Shown: positions 26,443 to 34,921 of the stretch, piece by piece
How positions within the stretch are numbered: the first letter of the stretch is position 1
Layout: every line of letters begins with the position of its first letter
Source: Scytonema hofmannii PCC 7110
GTDB lineage: Bacteria > Cyanobacteriota > Cyanobacteriia > Cyanobacteriales > Nostocaceae
Direction: 5' to 3'
Length of the DNA: 64,000 nucleotides
NCBI RefSeq assembly: GCF_000346485.2
Contig: NZ_KQ976354.1
Coordinates: forward strand, 1,113,031-1,177,030
The notes under the pieces: model-generated
The model's input: only the letters and a program-made list of their open reading frames with translations
What the model was told of the DNA's origin: nothing
Database searches by the model: none
Made by a program: the position numbers and the translations under genes

Positions 26443-26889
26443 TTACTTATTTTGACGCTTAATGTCAATGGTGATGGTCGAAAGATTGTTAACTGGGGGT
26501 TGTCCGCGTAGCGATCGCTCCTTACCACACCGTTTCAAGCACAGGGATTCTTCCGCTTGAGATAACCAGTCGTTAATATCGTCCGGAATCAGAACCAGGA
26601 TTAAGAGTTGCGGTACGAAGGGGTCATCTTCCCGAAGTTCATCGTAGTTTTTGATGCTGAGTGGGTATTTGATAAATGTTTCTTTAGTTACATCTTGGGA
26701 TGTGGATTTAATTTGTATATCAAACCTTGGCAGTCGTTTGGAGTTGAGTTTTCCCGGTACGGTAATAGTGGCATCAATGCCGCTATCATCTAATCTACGT
26801 GTGGCTGCTTGTAAGGAATAGCCAGCAGCAGCTGTGACAGCATAGACATAAGCATAGCTAAAATCTTCTTTTTGAGTGTTAAGGATCAT
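26443..26889 (-). CDS. DUF4365 protein, nuclease-like
   Basis: 148 residues: EDFSYAYVYAVTAAAGYS at the N-terminus, then DDSGIDATITVPG, then FDIQIKSTSQ. The D...Q-x-K arrangement is that of the PD-(D/E)XK nuclease fold, and DUF4365 is often found in defence-related contexts. The C-terminal part (KRCGKERSLRGQ) contains an HIP1 site in coding DNA. It may act with the 176-aa protein downstream. Confidence 0.65.
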   Translation of the reverse strand: MILNTQKEDFSYAYVYAVTAAAGYSLQAATRRLDDSGIDATITVPGKLNSKRLPRFDIQIKSTSQDVTKETFIKYPLSIKNYDELREDDPFVPQLLILVLIPDDINDWLSQAEESLCLKRCGKERSLRGQPPVNNLSTITIDIKRQNK

Positions 26890-27030
26890 TCTTTTAGCTT
26901 AGTGAGTGTCAAAAATTTTAACATTTGTAGTTTATCGAACTTTATTCTTATAAAGAAATTGATAATTTTTGATAAAGAGTTCTTAAAAAATGTCACTTAA
27001 TCCGAGAATTCTGACTTCGTTTGTCTAATG

Positions 27031-27122
27031 GTGAATTATATTCACCCAAACCTTTTCAGAAGACTATCAGCCCAAACGAATAGAATTCGTGGCTATACAA
27101 TCAAAACCCGCCTACGCGGGTT
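27031..27122 (+). repeat. two-hairpin repeat element, copy 1
   Basis: Contains GTGAATTATATTCAC (27031-27045), ACGAATAGAATTCGT (27076-27090), GGCTATACAA, then AACCCGCCTACGCGGGTT (27105-27122). A related unit, mostly on the other strand, lies at 41323-41420. Stems are kept while bases change (AACCCGC/GCGGGTT here, AAGTCCA/TGGACTT there). It sits 23 bases before hypA. Confidence 0.7.
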
Positions 27123-27144
27123 AATTTTATGATTAATAACCATT

Positions 27145-27471
27145 ATGCATGAGTTAGGAATTACTCAAAACATTGTCGCCATTGTATCCGAACACGCTCA
27201 AGGTCAAAAAGTGCAACGAGTTTTACTAGAAATTGGAAAACTTTCAGCCATTATGCCTGATGCTGTGAGATTTTGTTTTGATGTTTGTACTCAAGGAACT
27301 GTTTTAGAAGGTGCAACGTTAGAAATTCTGGAACCTTTGGGATTAGCACGATGTTGCCAATGTGGCTCGGAAGTTACTCTGGAAAAGCCTTTTGGAAATT
27401 GTCAGTGTGGCAGCATACATTTAGATGTAATAGCAGGTACAGAATTAAAAATCAAAGAGATAGAAATTTAA
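27145..27471 (+). CDS. hypA: hydrogenase maturation nickel chaperone HypA
   Basis: 108 residues beginning MHELGITQNIV: the N-terminal Met-His-Glu holds nickel. Two zinc-binding Cys pairs lie in ARCCQCGSEV and FGNCQCGS near residues 71-93. HypA passes nickel to [NiFe] hydrogenase with HypB, encoded 27 bases downstream. No hydrogenase subunits or hypF/C/D/E are in the window. Confidence 0.9.
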   Translation: MHELGITQNIVAIVSEHAQGQKVQRVLLEIGKLSAIMPDAVRFCFDVCTQGTVLEGATLEILEPLGLARCCQCGSEVTLEKPFGNCQCGSIHLDVIAGTELKIKEIEI

Positions 27472-27498
27472 TTGTGAAGTTTTTATTTTAAATTATTT

Positions 27499-28377
27499 AT
27501 GTGTGTAACTTGTGGTTGTTCTGACGATGCTGAAGTCACAATGACTGATCCTGAAACGGAGGAAGTACAAGCAATATCTGGTAACGGAAATGCTCATCCA
27601 CATTTTCACACTCACACTCTACCGGATGGAACAGTCATTTCCCATTCTCATACCCACGATCGCGATAGTTTGACAGAAGCTTATCACATTCATGCCAAAA
27701 CTCATTGCACAACAATATCATTAGAGCAAGATATTTTAGCAAAAAATAACCTGATAGCAGCACAAAATCGAGGTTGGTTTAAAGGTCGAAATATTCTGGC
27801 TTTAAATCTTATGAGTTCTCCGGGTGCAGGAAAAACAACTTTGTTAACTAGAACTATCAATGATTTAAAGCACCAATTAACCGTTAGTGTCATTGAAGGC
27901 GATCAAGAAACTGCTAACGACGCTAAAAAAATTCAAGAAACAGGTTGTAAGGTTGTACAAATCAATACGGGAACGGGGTGTCATTTAGAAGCAGCAATGG
28001 TAGACCGAGGACTACAACAACTCAATCCTCCGTTGAATTCAGTTGTGATGATTGAGAATGTAGGTAATTTAGTGTGTCCCGCTTTATTTGATTTGGGTGA
28101 AAATGCTAAAGCTGTGGTTCTCTCAGTCACGGAAGGAGAAGACAAACCAATCAAATATCCTCATATCTTTCGTGCAAGTGAGGTGATGATTCTTACTAAA
28201 ATTGATTTACTACCCTACGTACAGTTTGATGTTCAGCGCTGTATAGAGTACGCTCAACAAGTTAATCCTCACATTCGGATTTTCCAAGTTTCCGCTTTGA
28301 CTGGTACGGGATTAGATAATTGGTATAGCTGGTTATTAAGTAAACTTGCAAATATAGCAACCCTAAATCATTTGTGA
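27499..28377 (+). CDS. hypB: hydrogenase maturation GTPase HypB
   Basis: 292 residues. The N-terminus MCVTCGC is the high-affinity nickel site, followed by a His-rich stretch (HFHTHTLPDGTVISHSHTH) for nickel storage. The G domain has a Walker A MSSPGAGKTTLL near residue 115, VIEGDQETANDAK, IENVGNLVCPALFDLGE and LTKIDLLPY (NKxD-type). GTP hydrolysis drives nickel delivery with HypA. The two genes form an operon. Confidence 0.92.
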   Translation: MCVTCGCSDDAEVTMTDPETEEVQAISGNGNAHPHFHTHTLPDGTVISHSHTHDRDSLTEAYHIHAKTHCTTISLEQDILAKNNLIAAQNRGWFKGRNILALNLMSSPGAGKTTLLTRTINDLKHQLTVSVIEGDQETANDAKKIQETGCKVVQINTGTGCHLEAAMVDRGLQQLNPPLNSVVMIENVGNLVCPALFDLGENAKAVVLSVTEGEDKPIKYPHIFRASEVMILTKIDLLPYVQFDVQRCIEYAQQVNPHIRIFQVSALTGTGLDNWYSWLLSKLANIATLNHL

Positions 28378-28441
28378 AAAGTTAGATTCCTGACTTCCTT
28401 AAGGATTCTGTTGGTGGAATAATTGAGTTTATAAGATTTAG

Positions 28442-28528
28442 GCATTGACAGAAATCGTCAGATATGTCATAGTGAGCATTTTTAGCGCCGCTACGTTTGA
28501 TTTTTTAACGAATGAGAACCATCATCAC
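28442..28528 (+). repeat. dispersed intergenic repeat, copy 2
   Basis: Matches 11509-11594 over about 87 bases, including GCATTGACAGAAA, CATTTTTAGCGCC and GAGAACCATCATCACCC. It is followed by a GGTAGGGGCG / CGCCCCTAC hairpin at about 28533-28561. Confidence 0.6.
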
Positions 28529-28592
28529 CCACGGTAGGGGCGTAAGGCATTGCGCCCCTACAAGTCGGGAATCTGACCAAACTTACGGTATA

Positions 28593-29210
28593 CTAACTAC
28601 CTGCATCAAAAACTTGTCTTGCAGTTAAAGTTAGTCCAGGAAATGTTGAAGACACAATGAGATCGTCACCTCTAAACTGATTAAGTTGATAAATACTCTC
28701 AACTAATGAGTAAACTGAAATAGTTTTTTGCTTGGGATTGCCAATAAATCGCCTACCACCAAGAGCAAGGTAATCTACAATCCAGTATTCGGAAATGCCG
28801 AACGATTCATATTCCTCTAATTTCAAAGCGTAATCGTCCTCCCAGTTGGTTGAAACCACTTCAACTATGAGTCGAACAGAATCACCTCGTGTAATGATAG
28901 ACTCCTTTTTCCAACGGGATTCATGATTAGCAACTTGTTGTTTATCTAAAACAATGATATCGGGTTCATAACCACCATTGTCTCTTGGTTTAATAACACA
29001 TTCTTTAGGAATGAAGTAAGGTAGTGAAGAACGACGAATTTCTATAAATAACTCACCGTTGAGTAACCCTGCTACTTCTGAATGCGGTCCTGTTGGTTTA
29101 GGCATTTCAACAATTACACCATCATGTAATTCGTATTTGTGTTCTGAATTTTCTGGATACCATTCAATGAATTCATCAAATGTTACTGTTTTTGATAAAG
29201 CTTGGGTCAT
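28593..29210 (-). CDS. Uma2-family endonuclease
   Basis: 205 residues of the Uma2/DUF820 family, a PD-(D/E)XK nuclease fold greatly expanded in cyanobacteria. Visible motifs: YELHDGVIVEMPKPTGPHSEVA, YEPDIIVLD (metal-binding Asp), LIVEVVSTNWEDDYALKLEEYESFGISEYWIVDY (E-V plus K-x-x-x-Y). Its start overlaps the stop of a DUF2281 gene by 4 bases. Function of the family is unproven. Confidence 0.85.
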   Translation of the reverse strand: MTQALSKTVTFDEFIEWYPENSEHKYELHDGVIVEMPKPTGPHSEVAGLLNGELFIEIRRSSLPYFIPKECVIKPRDNGGYEPDIIVLDKQQVANHESRWKKESIITRGDSVRLIVEVVSTNWEDDYALKLEEYESFGISEYWIVDYLALGGRRFIGNPKQKTISVYSLVESIYQLNQFRGDDLIVSSTFPGLTLTARQVFDAGS

Positions 29211-29401
29211 AAAACTTCACGTTGTAAATCTCGATCAGAAAGGTTTTTATGATTCCGCAATGCCCCCGCCCATTTTAACTCTAAAGGTTTAGTGGAGGCG
29301 CGGTGTTTATTCAGAAAAAACTCAGCAAATTCTCTGACTTGCTGTTGTGAATCTGGTGGTAATTCGTCTAAGATTTCTTGTATACAGTTAATGCTACTCA
29401 T
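29207..29401 (-). CDS. DUF2281-type antitoxin-like protein
   Basis: 64 residues: ILDELPPDSQQQVREFAEFFL followed by LELKWAGALRNHKNLSDRDLQREVL, the usual DUF2281 layout. It overlaps the Uma2 gene by ATGA, so the two are translated together and may form a toxin-antitoxin-like pair; the role is inference. Confidence 0.7.
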   Translation of the reverse strand: MSSINCIQEILDELPPDSQQQVREFAEFFLNKHRASTKPLELKWAGALRNHKNLSDRDLQREVL

Positions 29402-29658
29402 AGTATTGTATTTATCTCTATTTTTCTAATCATAGCATTCTATGGACTGTGAGCGGCTGTGTTTCTGTAATGTTGTCTGTACATCTCATGTCAGAATTCT
29501 ATGGGCTTTCAGTGTCATGCCTGTAAGCTGGTAAATGCGCTGAAAATTAATTGCAAGATTTTGATAGTTACACAAGAATCGTATAGTTGGATGTGGAGCA
29601 TTTTTCTAAACTGGTTTCAATTGCTTCACGCGCCATATACAGTTCTAGATATTTTGTC

Positions 29659-31008
29659 ATGACTTTTTTCACCGATCGCTCTAATGTTCGGACTGAAATT
29701 CAGGAATTTCTTAAACTTGCTATCCCATTAGTCAGCGCTCAACTTGCCCAATCTGTTACGGGTTTTGCCGATACTGTCGTTATGGGTAGATTAGGACAAG
29801 ACACTTTAGCAGCAGGTGGATTAGCCTCCATAACCTTTATGACGCTGTTAAACACCGCAACTAGCATGGTGGTGGGAGTCAGTCCTCTTGTAGCAGCAGC
29901 GCATGGTGCGGGAGATAAATTACAAGTTACGCAAATAACACGTCAGGGATTATGGATATCAGTCGTCCTAACAATATCTTTGATGCCGATTGTCGGAAAT
30001 TTGGATGCGCTCATGCTTCATCTCGGACAAACTTCTAGAACGGCTTTTCTAGCAAATGAATATCTAGATGTAGCACTTTGGGGAATATTTCCTGCTTTGG
30101 GGTTTACCGTACTGAGAAGTCTAGTAGCTAGTGTATTTCAAGCTCGTCCGGTAATGGTCATTGCGATCGCTTGGACGTTGTTTGATATTGTAGGCAATTA
30201 TGCACTAGGGCTAGGTATGTTTGGTTTTCCAAAAATGGGATTGGTGGGTTTGGCATTGACTAGCGCTCTCAGTTTTTGGGGAAGGTTTTTGTCTCTAATC
30301 GTCTACATTCTCTGGCATAAACAACTTAAAACTTACTGTATTTTTCAATCGTTACATCAAATTAAACCATTCATTATTCGGCAATTACTTTGGCTTGGTG
30401 CGCCAATTGGTATAGCCACAGCTATAGAGTACGGAATGTTTAATGTCGTTACATTCTTAATGGGTGCTTTAGGAACTGAGATTTTGGCAGCACACCAAAT
30501 TGTTTTACAAACCGTAGGCATTTTTTACATGATTCCATTGGGAATGTCGTATGCTACAACGGTGAGAGTTGGTCAATGGTTTGGACAACACAATATAAAA
30601 GCAGCCAAACAAGCTGGATACATTAGCATGGTTTTAGGTGCAGGAGTGATGACACTCATAGCGATCGCAGTATTAATCTTTCCTCAACACATAGTAGGAT
30701 TATTTATCGATTTGCGCGATCCTGCAAATGCAAAAGTTTTATCAATTGCTGTCCCTATGCTGTTTGTAGTAGCTTCAGGAGAAATTGTAGATGGAGTCCA
30801 AAGAACTGCTAATGGCGCACTGCAAGGGCTTCAAGACACTCGCATCCCCATGTTACTCAGCTTTTTTGCTTACTGGGGAGTTGGTTTGACTAGTGGCTAT
30901 CTGCTAGGTTTCCAATTTGGTTTGGGTGGCGTGGGCTTGTGGATTGGACAAGCAATAGGGCTAGGAGTTGCATCCATTGCTTTCATCTGGCGGTTTCGTC
31001 AACTGTAA
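29659..31008 (+). CDS. MATE family multidrug exporter
   Basis: The frame opens at a TTG (29587), but the ATG at 29659 gives MTFFTDRSNVRTEIQEFLKLAIPLV, the usual N-terminus, for about 449 residues. About 12 hydrophobic segments follow, with two-fold internal similarity (IPLVSAQLAQSVTGFADTVVMGRLG in the first half, GAPIGIATAIEYGMFNVVTFLMGALG in the second). MATE proteins export cationic drugs or metabolites using Na+ or H+. No regulator is adjacent. A hairpin repeat follows the stop. Confidence 0.9.
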   Translation: MTFFTDRSNVRTEIQEFLKLAIPLVSAQLAQSVTGFADTVVMGRLGQDTLAAGGLASITFMTLLNTATSMVVGVSPLVAAAHGAGDKLQVTQITRQGLWISVVLTISLMPIVGNLDALMLHLGQTSRTAFLANEYLDVALWGIFPALGFTVLRSLVASVFQARPVMVIAIAWTLFDIVGNYALGLGMFGFPKMGLVGLALTSALSFWGRFLSLIVYILWHKQLKTYCIFQSLHQIKPFIIRQLLWLGAPIGIATAIEYGMFNVVTFLMGALGTEILAAHQIVLQTVGIFYMIPLGMSYATTVRVGQWFGQHNIKAAKQAGYISMVLGAGVMTLIAIAVLIFPQHIVGLFIDLRDPANAKVLSIAVPMLFVVASGEIVDGVQRTANGALQGLQDTRIPMLLSFFAYWGVGLTSGYLLGFQFGLGGVGLWIGQAIGLGVASIAFIWRFRQL

Positions 31009-31030
31009 ATCTCAAAACAATAACCAGTAA

Positions 31031-31061
31031 ATGTTGGGTTTCGTTCCTCAACCCAACCTAC
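31031..31061. repeat. TTGGGTT/AACCCAA hairpin repeat, copy 2
   Basis: ATGTTGGGTTTCGTTCCTCA and then ACCCAACCTAC, the reverse-complement form of 4291-4322. It sits 22 bases after the MATE stop codon, again at a gene end. Confidence 0.6.
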
Positions 31062-31191
31062 CTGCGTGTTTTCGTATTTTTAGGCTTAACCGACAAGTAT
31101 TGAAAGAGGAATAAAAAATTAATTTGGGTTTCACAACAATAACCAGTAACCTATTATTATCGGTCACTGGTCACTGGTTACTGGTCACTGA

Positions 31192-31563
31192 TTAAAGCCA
31201 ATCTCTATAAGCCGATATCTCATTCACACTCACTTCAATTGGTGCGCCTTTGCCAAAGGGAGGATGAACAGTAATTTTTGCATTACTAGCAAACCTCTCT
31301 AGCCGATTTCCTATTTGTGGAATATTGCTGACTATATGCCAATACGTAACTATATCGGGACAGTCAATAACTAGGGTTAAAATGCCATCGTTTGTGGTGA
31401 TATACCACTGACAACTATATAGTAACGCTCGCGTAACGCGATCGCACGCTTCAAAGAAGCATCTACCGGTAGACTGTTCTAGTTGCGAGCGCAGGATTCT
31501 ATCTATTTGCGTTGCTTCTGTGGGTGGCATATCTTCCGGGGGGAGGAAGGGTCTCTTCATCAT
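31192..31563 (-). CDS. hypothetical protein, 123 aa
   Basis: I recognise no named domain. The protein is soluble, with a Pro-rich N-terminus (MMKRPFLPPEDMPPTEATQ), a CFFEACDRVTRALLYSCQWY helix and a strand pair around LTLVIDCPDIVTYWHIVSNI. A HIP1-containing stretch codes for part of it. Its stop codon lies directly beside a TCACTGG heptamer array (31153-31190). Confidence 0.6.
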   Translation of the reverse strand: MMKRPFLPPEDMPPTEATQIDRILRSQLEQSTGRCFFEACDRVTRALLYSCQWYITTNDGILTLVIDCPDIVTYWHIVSNIPQIGNRLERFASNAKITVHPPFGKGAPIEVSVNEISAYRDWL

Positions 31564-31620
31564 AATATACCCCTTCTAGCTAATAGAATACGGTTAATTT
31601 AAGTGCCTTAAGTTTAAGTT

Positions 31621-32637
31621 CTAGACGTAGTTCCGCACTTCTTGGTTGTAGCGCGTTAAACTCTCTAGGTTCTTTTGCAAACTAAAAGATGAAGGTTTCA
31701 GTGCTAAGGTCCCTAAATTAAGTTCATCCTGAAATCTTTTGATTTTATCGCGACAAGTTTTAACGTCTCCAATGATAGAGTTCTCAATTAAGTAGTCCTC
31801 ATCAAAACAGATGTTTGTGCGATCGAAGGGTTTCAGGTTCTGATTTGGGCTGTTCTGTAGAACTTGAGCGGTGTTGGCTTTCATTTTCATACTGAATTTA
31901 CGGATGAAAGGTAAAGCCTCGTTGACGGCTTCATCATCAGTCTTAGCGACATAGAAAAAGCGTGCTAGCATCAAGTTTTCAGTACCGCCGGAATTTAAGG
32001 CCCGATATTGAGTAACTGTTTTCTTCAATCTTTCTAGGGAAAACGGGGGTCCTCCCATCAAAGCAAAGGAATGTTGTGCGGCGAAAGCAATAGCATCGTC
32101 ATTACCGCTTGCGATATAAACTGGAACTTTTTTTTGCAATGGCTTTGGGTAAACTGTAATGCGATCGCACTGATAATACCGTCCCTTGAACGATACATCC
32201 GTTTCATACAAAAGCTGATGAATCAAAGCCATCGCCTCAAGCATTTTGGGGCGGGATTCACTCATAGGTATGGCGAAGTGCTTGTTTTGATCTGGAAATG
32301 GTCCCCCTTTGGCGACTCCAAACAAGAGCCTTCCATCACACAGATTGTCCAGTGTAGCAATGTCTTCCGCCACTCGGATCGGGTTATGAAACGGTAGCAA
32401 AACCGCAGCCGTACCCAGCTTGATTGTTGAAGTCACACCTGCTAAGTGTGCTATCAACACCAAAATTGATGGGCTGAGATTGAATTCATTGAAATGATGC
32501 TCTGAGATCCAGGCTTCTTCAAAACCCAGACTTTCAGCATATTGTACTACCGTAACTTGCTCTTTAATAGCAAGACGCGAGTTTTGGTGATAGTTTTCGT
32601 AGTTACAGAAAAGTCCAGTTTTCATTGCAAGCGTCAT
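31621..32637 (-). CDS. LLM-class flavin-dependent oxidoreductase
   Basis: 338 residues of the bacterial luciferase-like family: GLFCNYENYHQNS start, SLGFEEAWISEHHFNEFNLSPSILVLIAHLAG with the typical HHF, LGTAAVLLPFHNPIRVAEDIATLD and GRLLFGVAKGG. The fold uses FMN or F420. A second short gene follows upstream by 9 bases. The substrate is unknown. F420-dependent members of this fold reduce dehydroalanine in some RiPP clusters, and a RiPP-type cluster starts 3.3 kb away, but the distance and intervening genes make a link speculative. Confidence 0.85.
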   Translation of the reverse strand: MTLAMKTGLFCNYENYHQNSRLAIKEQVTVVQYAESLGFEEAWISEHHFNEFNLSPSILVLIAHLAGVTSTIKLGTAAVLLPFHNPIRVAEDIATLDNLCDGRLLFGVAKGGPFPDQNKHFAIPMSESRPKMLEAMALIHQLLYETDVSFKGRYYQCDRITVYPKPLQKKVPVYIASGNDDAIAFAAQHSFALMGGPPFSLERLKKTVTQYRALNSGGTENLMLARFFYVAKTDDEAVNEALPFIRKFSMKMKANTAQVLQNSPNQNLKPFDRTNICFDEDYLIENSIIGDVKTCRDKIKRFQDELNLGTLALKPSSFSLQKNLESLTRYNQEVRNYV

Positions 32638-32646
32638 TTTTTCTTC

Positions 32647-32997
32647 CTAGGTGGAAACCCAGTGCAAATCCAACCACAAGCGTGGATGTGCTTCTTTCAG
32701 CTTGGACATTGGATCGCGTAGCAGTCGCGTTGCATTTAGGAAAACTACCTGAACTAGCCCCATGTTTTCTGCAACTTCTCGGAGTATTTCCTTGTGAGAT
32801 TGCACGTGGTGCATTATGTTGTCAGAGCAATAAATTCCTAAATAGAGCAAGCGTTTGGGAGGTCGTCCCCAGTAAGTAGAGATAACTTTCACATAGCAAC
32901 CGTCTAATAATTCCCCTACTTTTGGGTAATAGTGATTGACGACCCGGAGAAATTCTTGGGTTAGAATGTCTTCACTAATCATTAGAAAATGTGACAT
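32647..32997 (-). CDS. hypothetical protein, 116 aa, upstream of the LLM gene
   Basis: Not recognised. It contains MISEDILTQEFLRVVNHYYPKVGELLDG and KRLLYLGIYCSDNIMHHVQSHKEILREVAENMG, suggesting a small alpha/beta or helical protein. It ends 9 bases before the LLM gene, so the two are probably co-transcribed. Confidence 0.6.
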   Translation of the reverse strand: MSHFLMISEDILTQEFLRVVNHYYPKVGELLDGCYVKVISTYWGRPPKRLLYLGIYCSDNIMHHVQSHKEILREVAENMGLVQVVFLNATRLLRDPMSKLKEAHPRLWLDLHWVST

Positions 32998-33094
32998 TTG
33001 TAGGGATTATCACTTTATCTAATATAACATATATTTGTTATATTTATATGACAAATAATTGAAAGAATTACAAATTTAATAATTTATTTCTTAA

Positions 33095-33179
33095 GTAGGG
33101 TGGGCATTGTCCACCATATTTATTTTTGAAGGCAATGCCCACCATATTTATTTGTTGGTGGGCATTGCCCACCAACTAC
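33095..33179. repeat. GTGGGCATTGCCCAC hairpin repeats
   Basis: Nested inverted repeats built from GTGGGCATTG and CAATGCCCAC, closing with GTAGGG at the left and CAACTAC at the right. A similar unit is at 45304-45357. No coding potential. Confidence 0.65.
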
Positions 33180-33271
33180 ATAGATTTCAAATAAGATGTC
33201 TATAGAACAACCGATAAAATTTGTAATTCGTAATTGAATTCCTTTAATTACGAATTACAAATTGATAAATT

Positions 33272-33318
33272 ATCCGGTCACTGGTCACTGGTCACTGGTC
33301 ACTGGTCACTGGTCACTG
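33272..33318 (+). repeat. heptamer STRR (TCACTGG)n
   Basis: About six and a half copies of TCACTGG, ending directly at the stop codon of the minus-strand gene at 33320. Other arrays of this family are near 20938, 31153, 49456, 62231 and 63305. Confidence 0.9.
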
Positions 33319-33319
33319 C

Positions 33320-33631
33320 TTACCGAGTGTTACGTTCTGATACCAAAACCTCAGCGACAAGATATGGCAAATCTTTTAGGTCAGCGTACCCTTCCAAACC
33401 ACGAATAGGAGAGACAAATGTATAGTCTGGATCGCATGCTCCAGTGTCGTAGACTTGAATGTACCAGCGATCGGGTAACCCTGCGACAGACAGTTCCACA
33501 ACATACCAAGACTGACCAGTAAGACGAGAATTAACAATGACGAACCACTGTCTGTCCTCATCTGAGATATTCCACTCAGCCATGAGAAATTCTAACGCGA
33601 TGAGTCCTGCGTCAATTTCAGTCAATAGCAT
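33320..33631 (-). CDS. hypothetical protein, 103 aa
   Basis: Unrecognised soluble protein with aromatic-rich strands (RQWFVIVNSRLTGQSWYVVELSVAGLPDRWYIQVYDTG) and a C-terminal helix. It is the last of three same-strand genes (34378 to 33320) with 6- and 9-base gaps. Its ribosome-binding site (AAAGGAG) lies in the last codons of the gene before it. Confidence 0.65.
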   Translation of the reverse strand: MLLTEIDAGLIALEFLMAEWNISDEDRQWFVIVNSRLTGQSWYVVELSVAGLPDRWYIQVYDTGACDPDYTFVSPIRGLEGYADLKDLPYLVAEVLVSERNTR

Positions 33632-33640
33632 TGTTCTTTG

Positions 33641-33943
33641 TTACTCCTTTCCTTCTTCTGTGGAATTTGGAATTTCAGGATAGAATCCGAGTTGTTTGGA
33701 AAGTTCTTTTGTAACATGAATGAGAAATTTTGCACCATCCTGATTGCCTTGGTGTGCAAATCCAGTTGCTACCTGTAACATTGTTTGTATTAAACCAGCA
33801 TCAATTAATTCTAAATGGGCTTCTAAAACTTCTGGTTCTTGACCGTTAGGACAGCGGAGTAATTTGTCAATAAGTTCGCAATACAGTTTGTGACGTTCTT
33901 CTAAAGATTGCTCTGAAGTTGGTTCCGAAATTTGTTCTGACAT
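33641..33943 (-). CDS. hypothetical helical protein, 100 aa
   Basis: A repeat-like helical protein: LEERHKLYCELIDKLLRCPNGQEPEVLEAHLELIDAGLIQTMLQVATGFAHQGNQDGAKFL resembles the helices found before TPR or CHAT modules in cyanobacterial proteins, but no such module follows. It is the middle gene of a three-gene operon. Confidence 0.65.
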   Translation of the reverse strand: MSEQISEPTSEQSLEERHKLYCELIDKLLRCPNGQEPEVLEAHLELIDAGLIQTMLQVATGFAHQGNQDGAKFLIHVTKELSKQLGFYPEIPNSTEEGKE

Positions 33944-33949
33944 AGGTTT

Positions 33950-34378
33950 TTATTGCTCAATATTTTGTTGCCAAATTCTTTCCAGCATTTCTACTTGTTG
34001 CTGAAAAGTAACTGTTCGATAAATAAGATACTTGTCGTATAAAATAACGAACACTCCTATAAAGATAGGAAAGAATAAAAAAATAAATTGTAATATTTTA
34101 ACAATTTGATACTTTTCTAAAGAAATTAGGGATTGGTTGGTAAATTTAGTATCAAATAATTGTGTTTGAGATTTGTCAGAATAAGAGTTTGTACCTTTTT
34201 GCATGGGTGCTAATTGAACTGAGTTTTCACGACTCCGCTCGATTTCACAACCTAATGACCGTATTTGCACTAGCTCTGTGTGTCGTTCCCAAATTATGCT
34301 AAACACAACTAGCGCTGGAGAAAGTACGACGAAAGTTACAAAACAGACTGTGAAGAATTGAACAAATCTAGATTTCAT
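33950..34378 (-). CDS. small membrane protein, 142 aa
   Basis: Two hydrophobic segments (about 8-30, FFTVCFVTFVVLSPALVVFSI, and about 92-114, ILQFIFLFFPIFIGVFVILY) flank a polar loop, so both ends may face the cytoplasm. The family is unknown. First gene of the three-gene operon; likely works with the two small soluble proteins after it. Confidence 0.65.
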   Translation of the reverse strand: MKSRFVQFFTVCFVTFVVLSPALVVFSIIWERHTELVQIRSLGCEIERSRENSVQLAPMQKGTNSYSDKSQTQLFDTKFTNQSLISLEKYQIVKILQFIFLFFPIFIGVFVILYDKYLIYRTVTFQQQVEMLERIWQQNIEQ

Positions 34379-34921
34379 ATATCAGTTAACAGTTAGTAGT
34401 TAATGGTTAACTGTTTGAAGAAGCCCCCCCTATTTCCTTGGCTTTCGCTTTAGAATATAGGGGGGTAGAGGGGAATCTCTGCGTAAATCCTATAGCTTTT
34501 ATATCAGGAGGGCTGTTTTAGAATAGTTTCACTCAACCGGATCAAGTTAATTAAATTAATTAGAGTTGTACTCAGGGGTTGGAGTTTTTACTAAATAAGA
34601 GTTTTAAAATTATTTTGGGTTATGGGTGCTGGTGTTTTGGCTGGTGGGTACTAGTTTTTCTAAGGTGGGGTTCTAGCATTTGTGTACTCAAGTTTTTTTG
34701 CTATGCACTCATTCGCTACAGCTTAATTTCTATATAGAAATAACCTTAATAGGTAGGTTGGGTTGTCCTCATCCCCAACCCAACTCCGTTGAGAGAGAAA
34801 GGAGACGAAATCCATTCCCAACTCCGTTGAGAGAGAAAGGAAACGAAATCCATTCCCCTCTTCTTGAGGGAGTGGGTTAGGGTGAGGGGAAACAACAAGG
34901 TTTATTTATAGGAGCGGATTG
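34379..34921. other. intergenic region before cysK
   Basis: About 540 bases. It contains a CCCCCCTAT / ATAGGGGGG inverted repeat (34425-34465) and a 38-base tandem duplication (34781-34856), then a GGAG ribosome-binding site before the cysK ATG. No gene or riboswitch was seen. Confidence 0.6.
34781..34856 (+). repeat. 38-base tandem duplication
   Basis: CAACTCCGTTGAGAGAGAAA followed by GGAGACGAAATCCATTCC occurs twice head to tail, differing at one base (GGAGAC versus GGAAAC). Confidence 0.85.

Noticed and set aside
34680-34880. 66-aa frame upstream of cysK
   Set aside because: It is made mostly of the 38-base tandem duplication.
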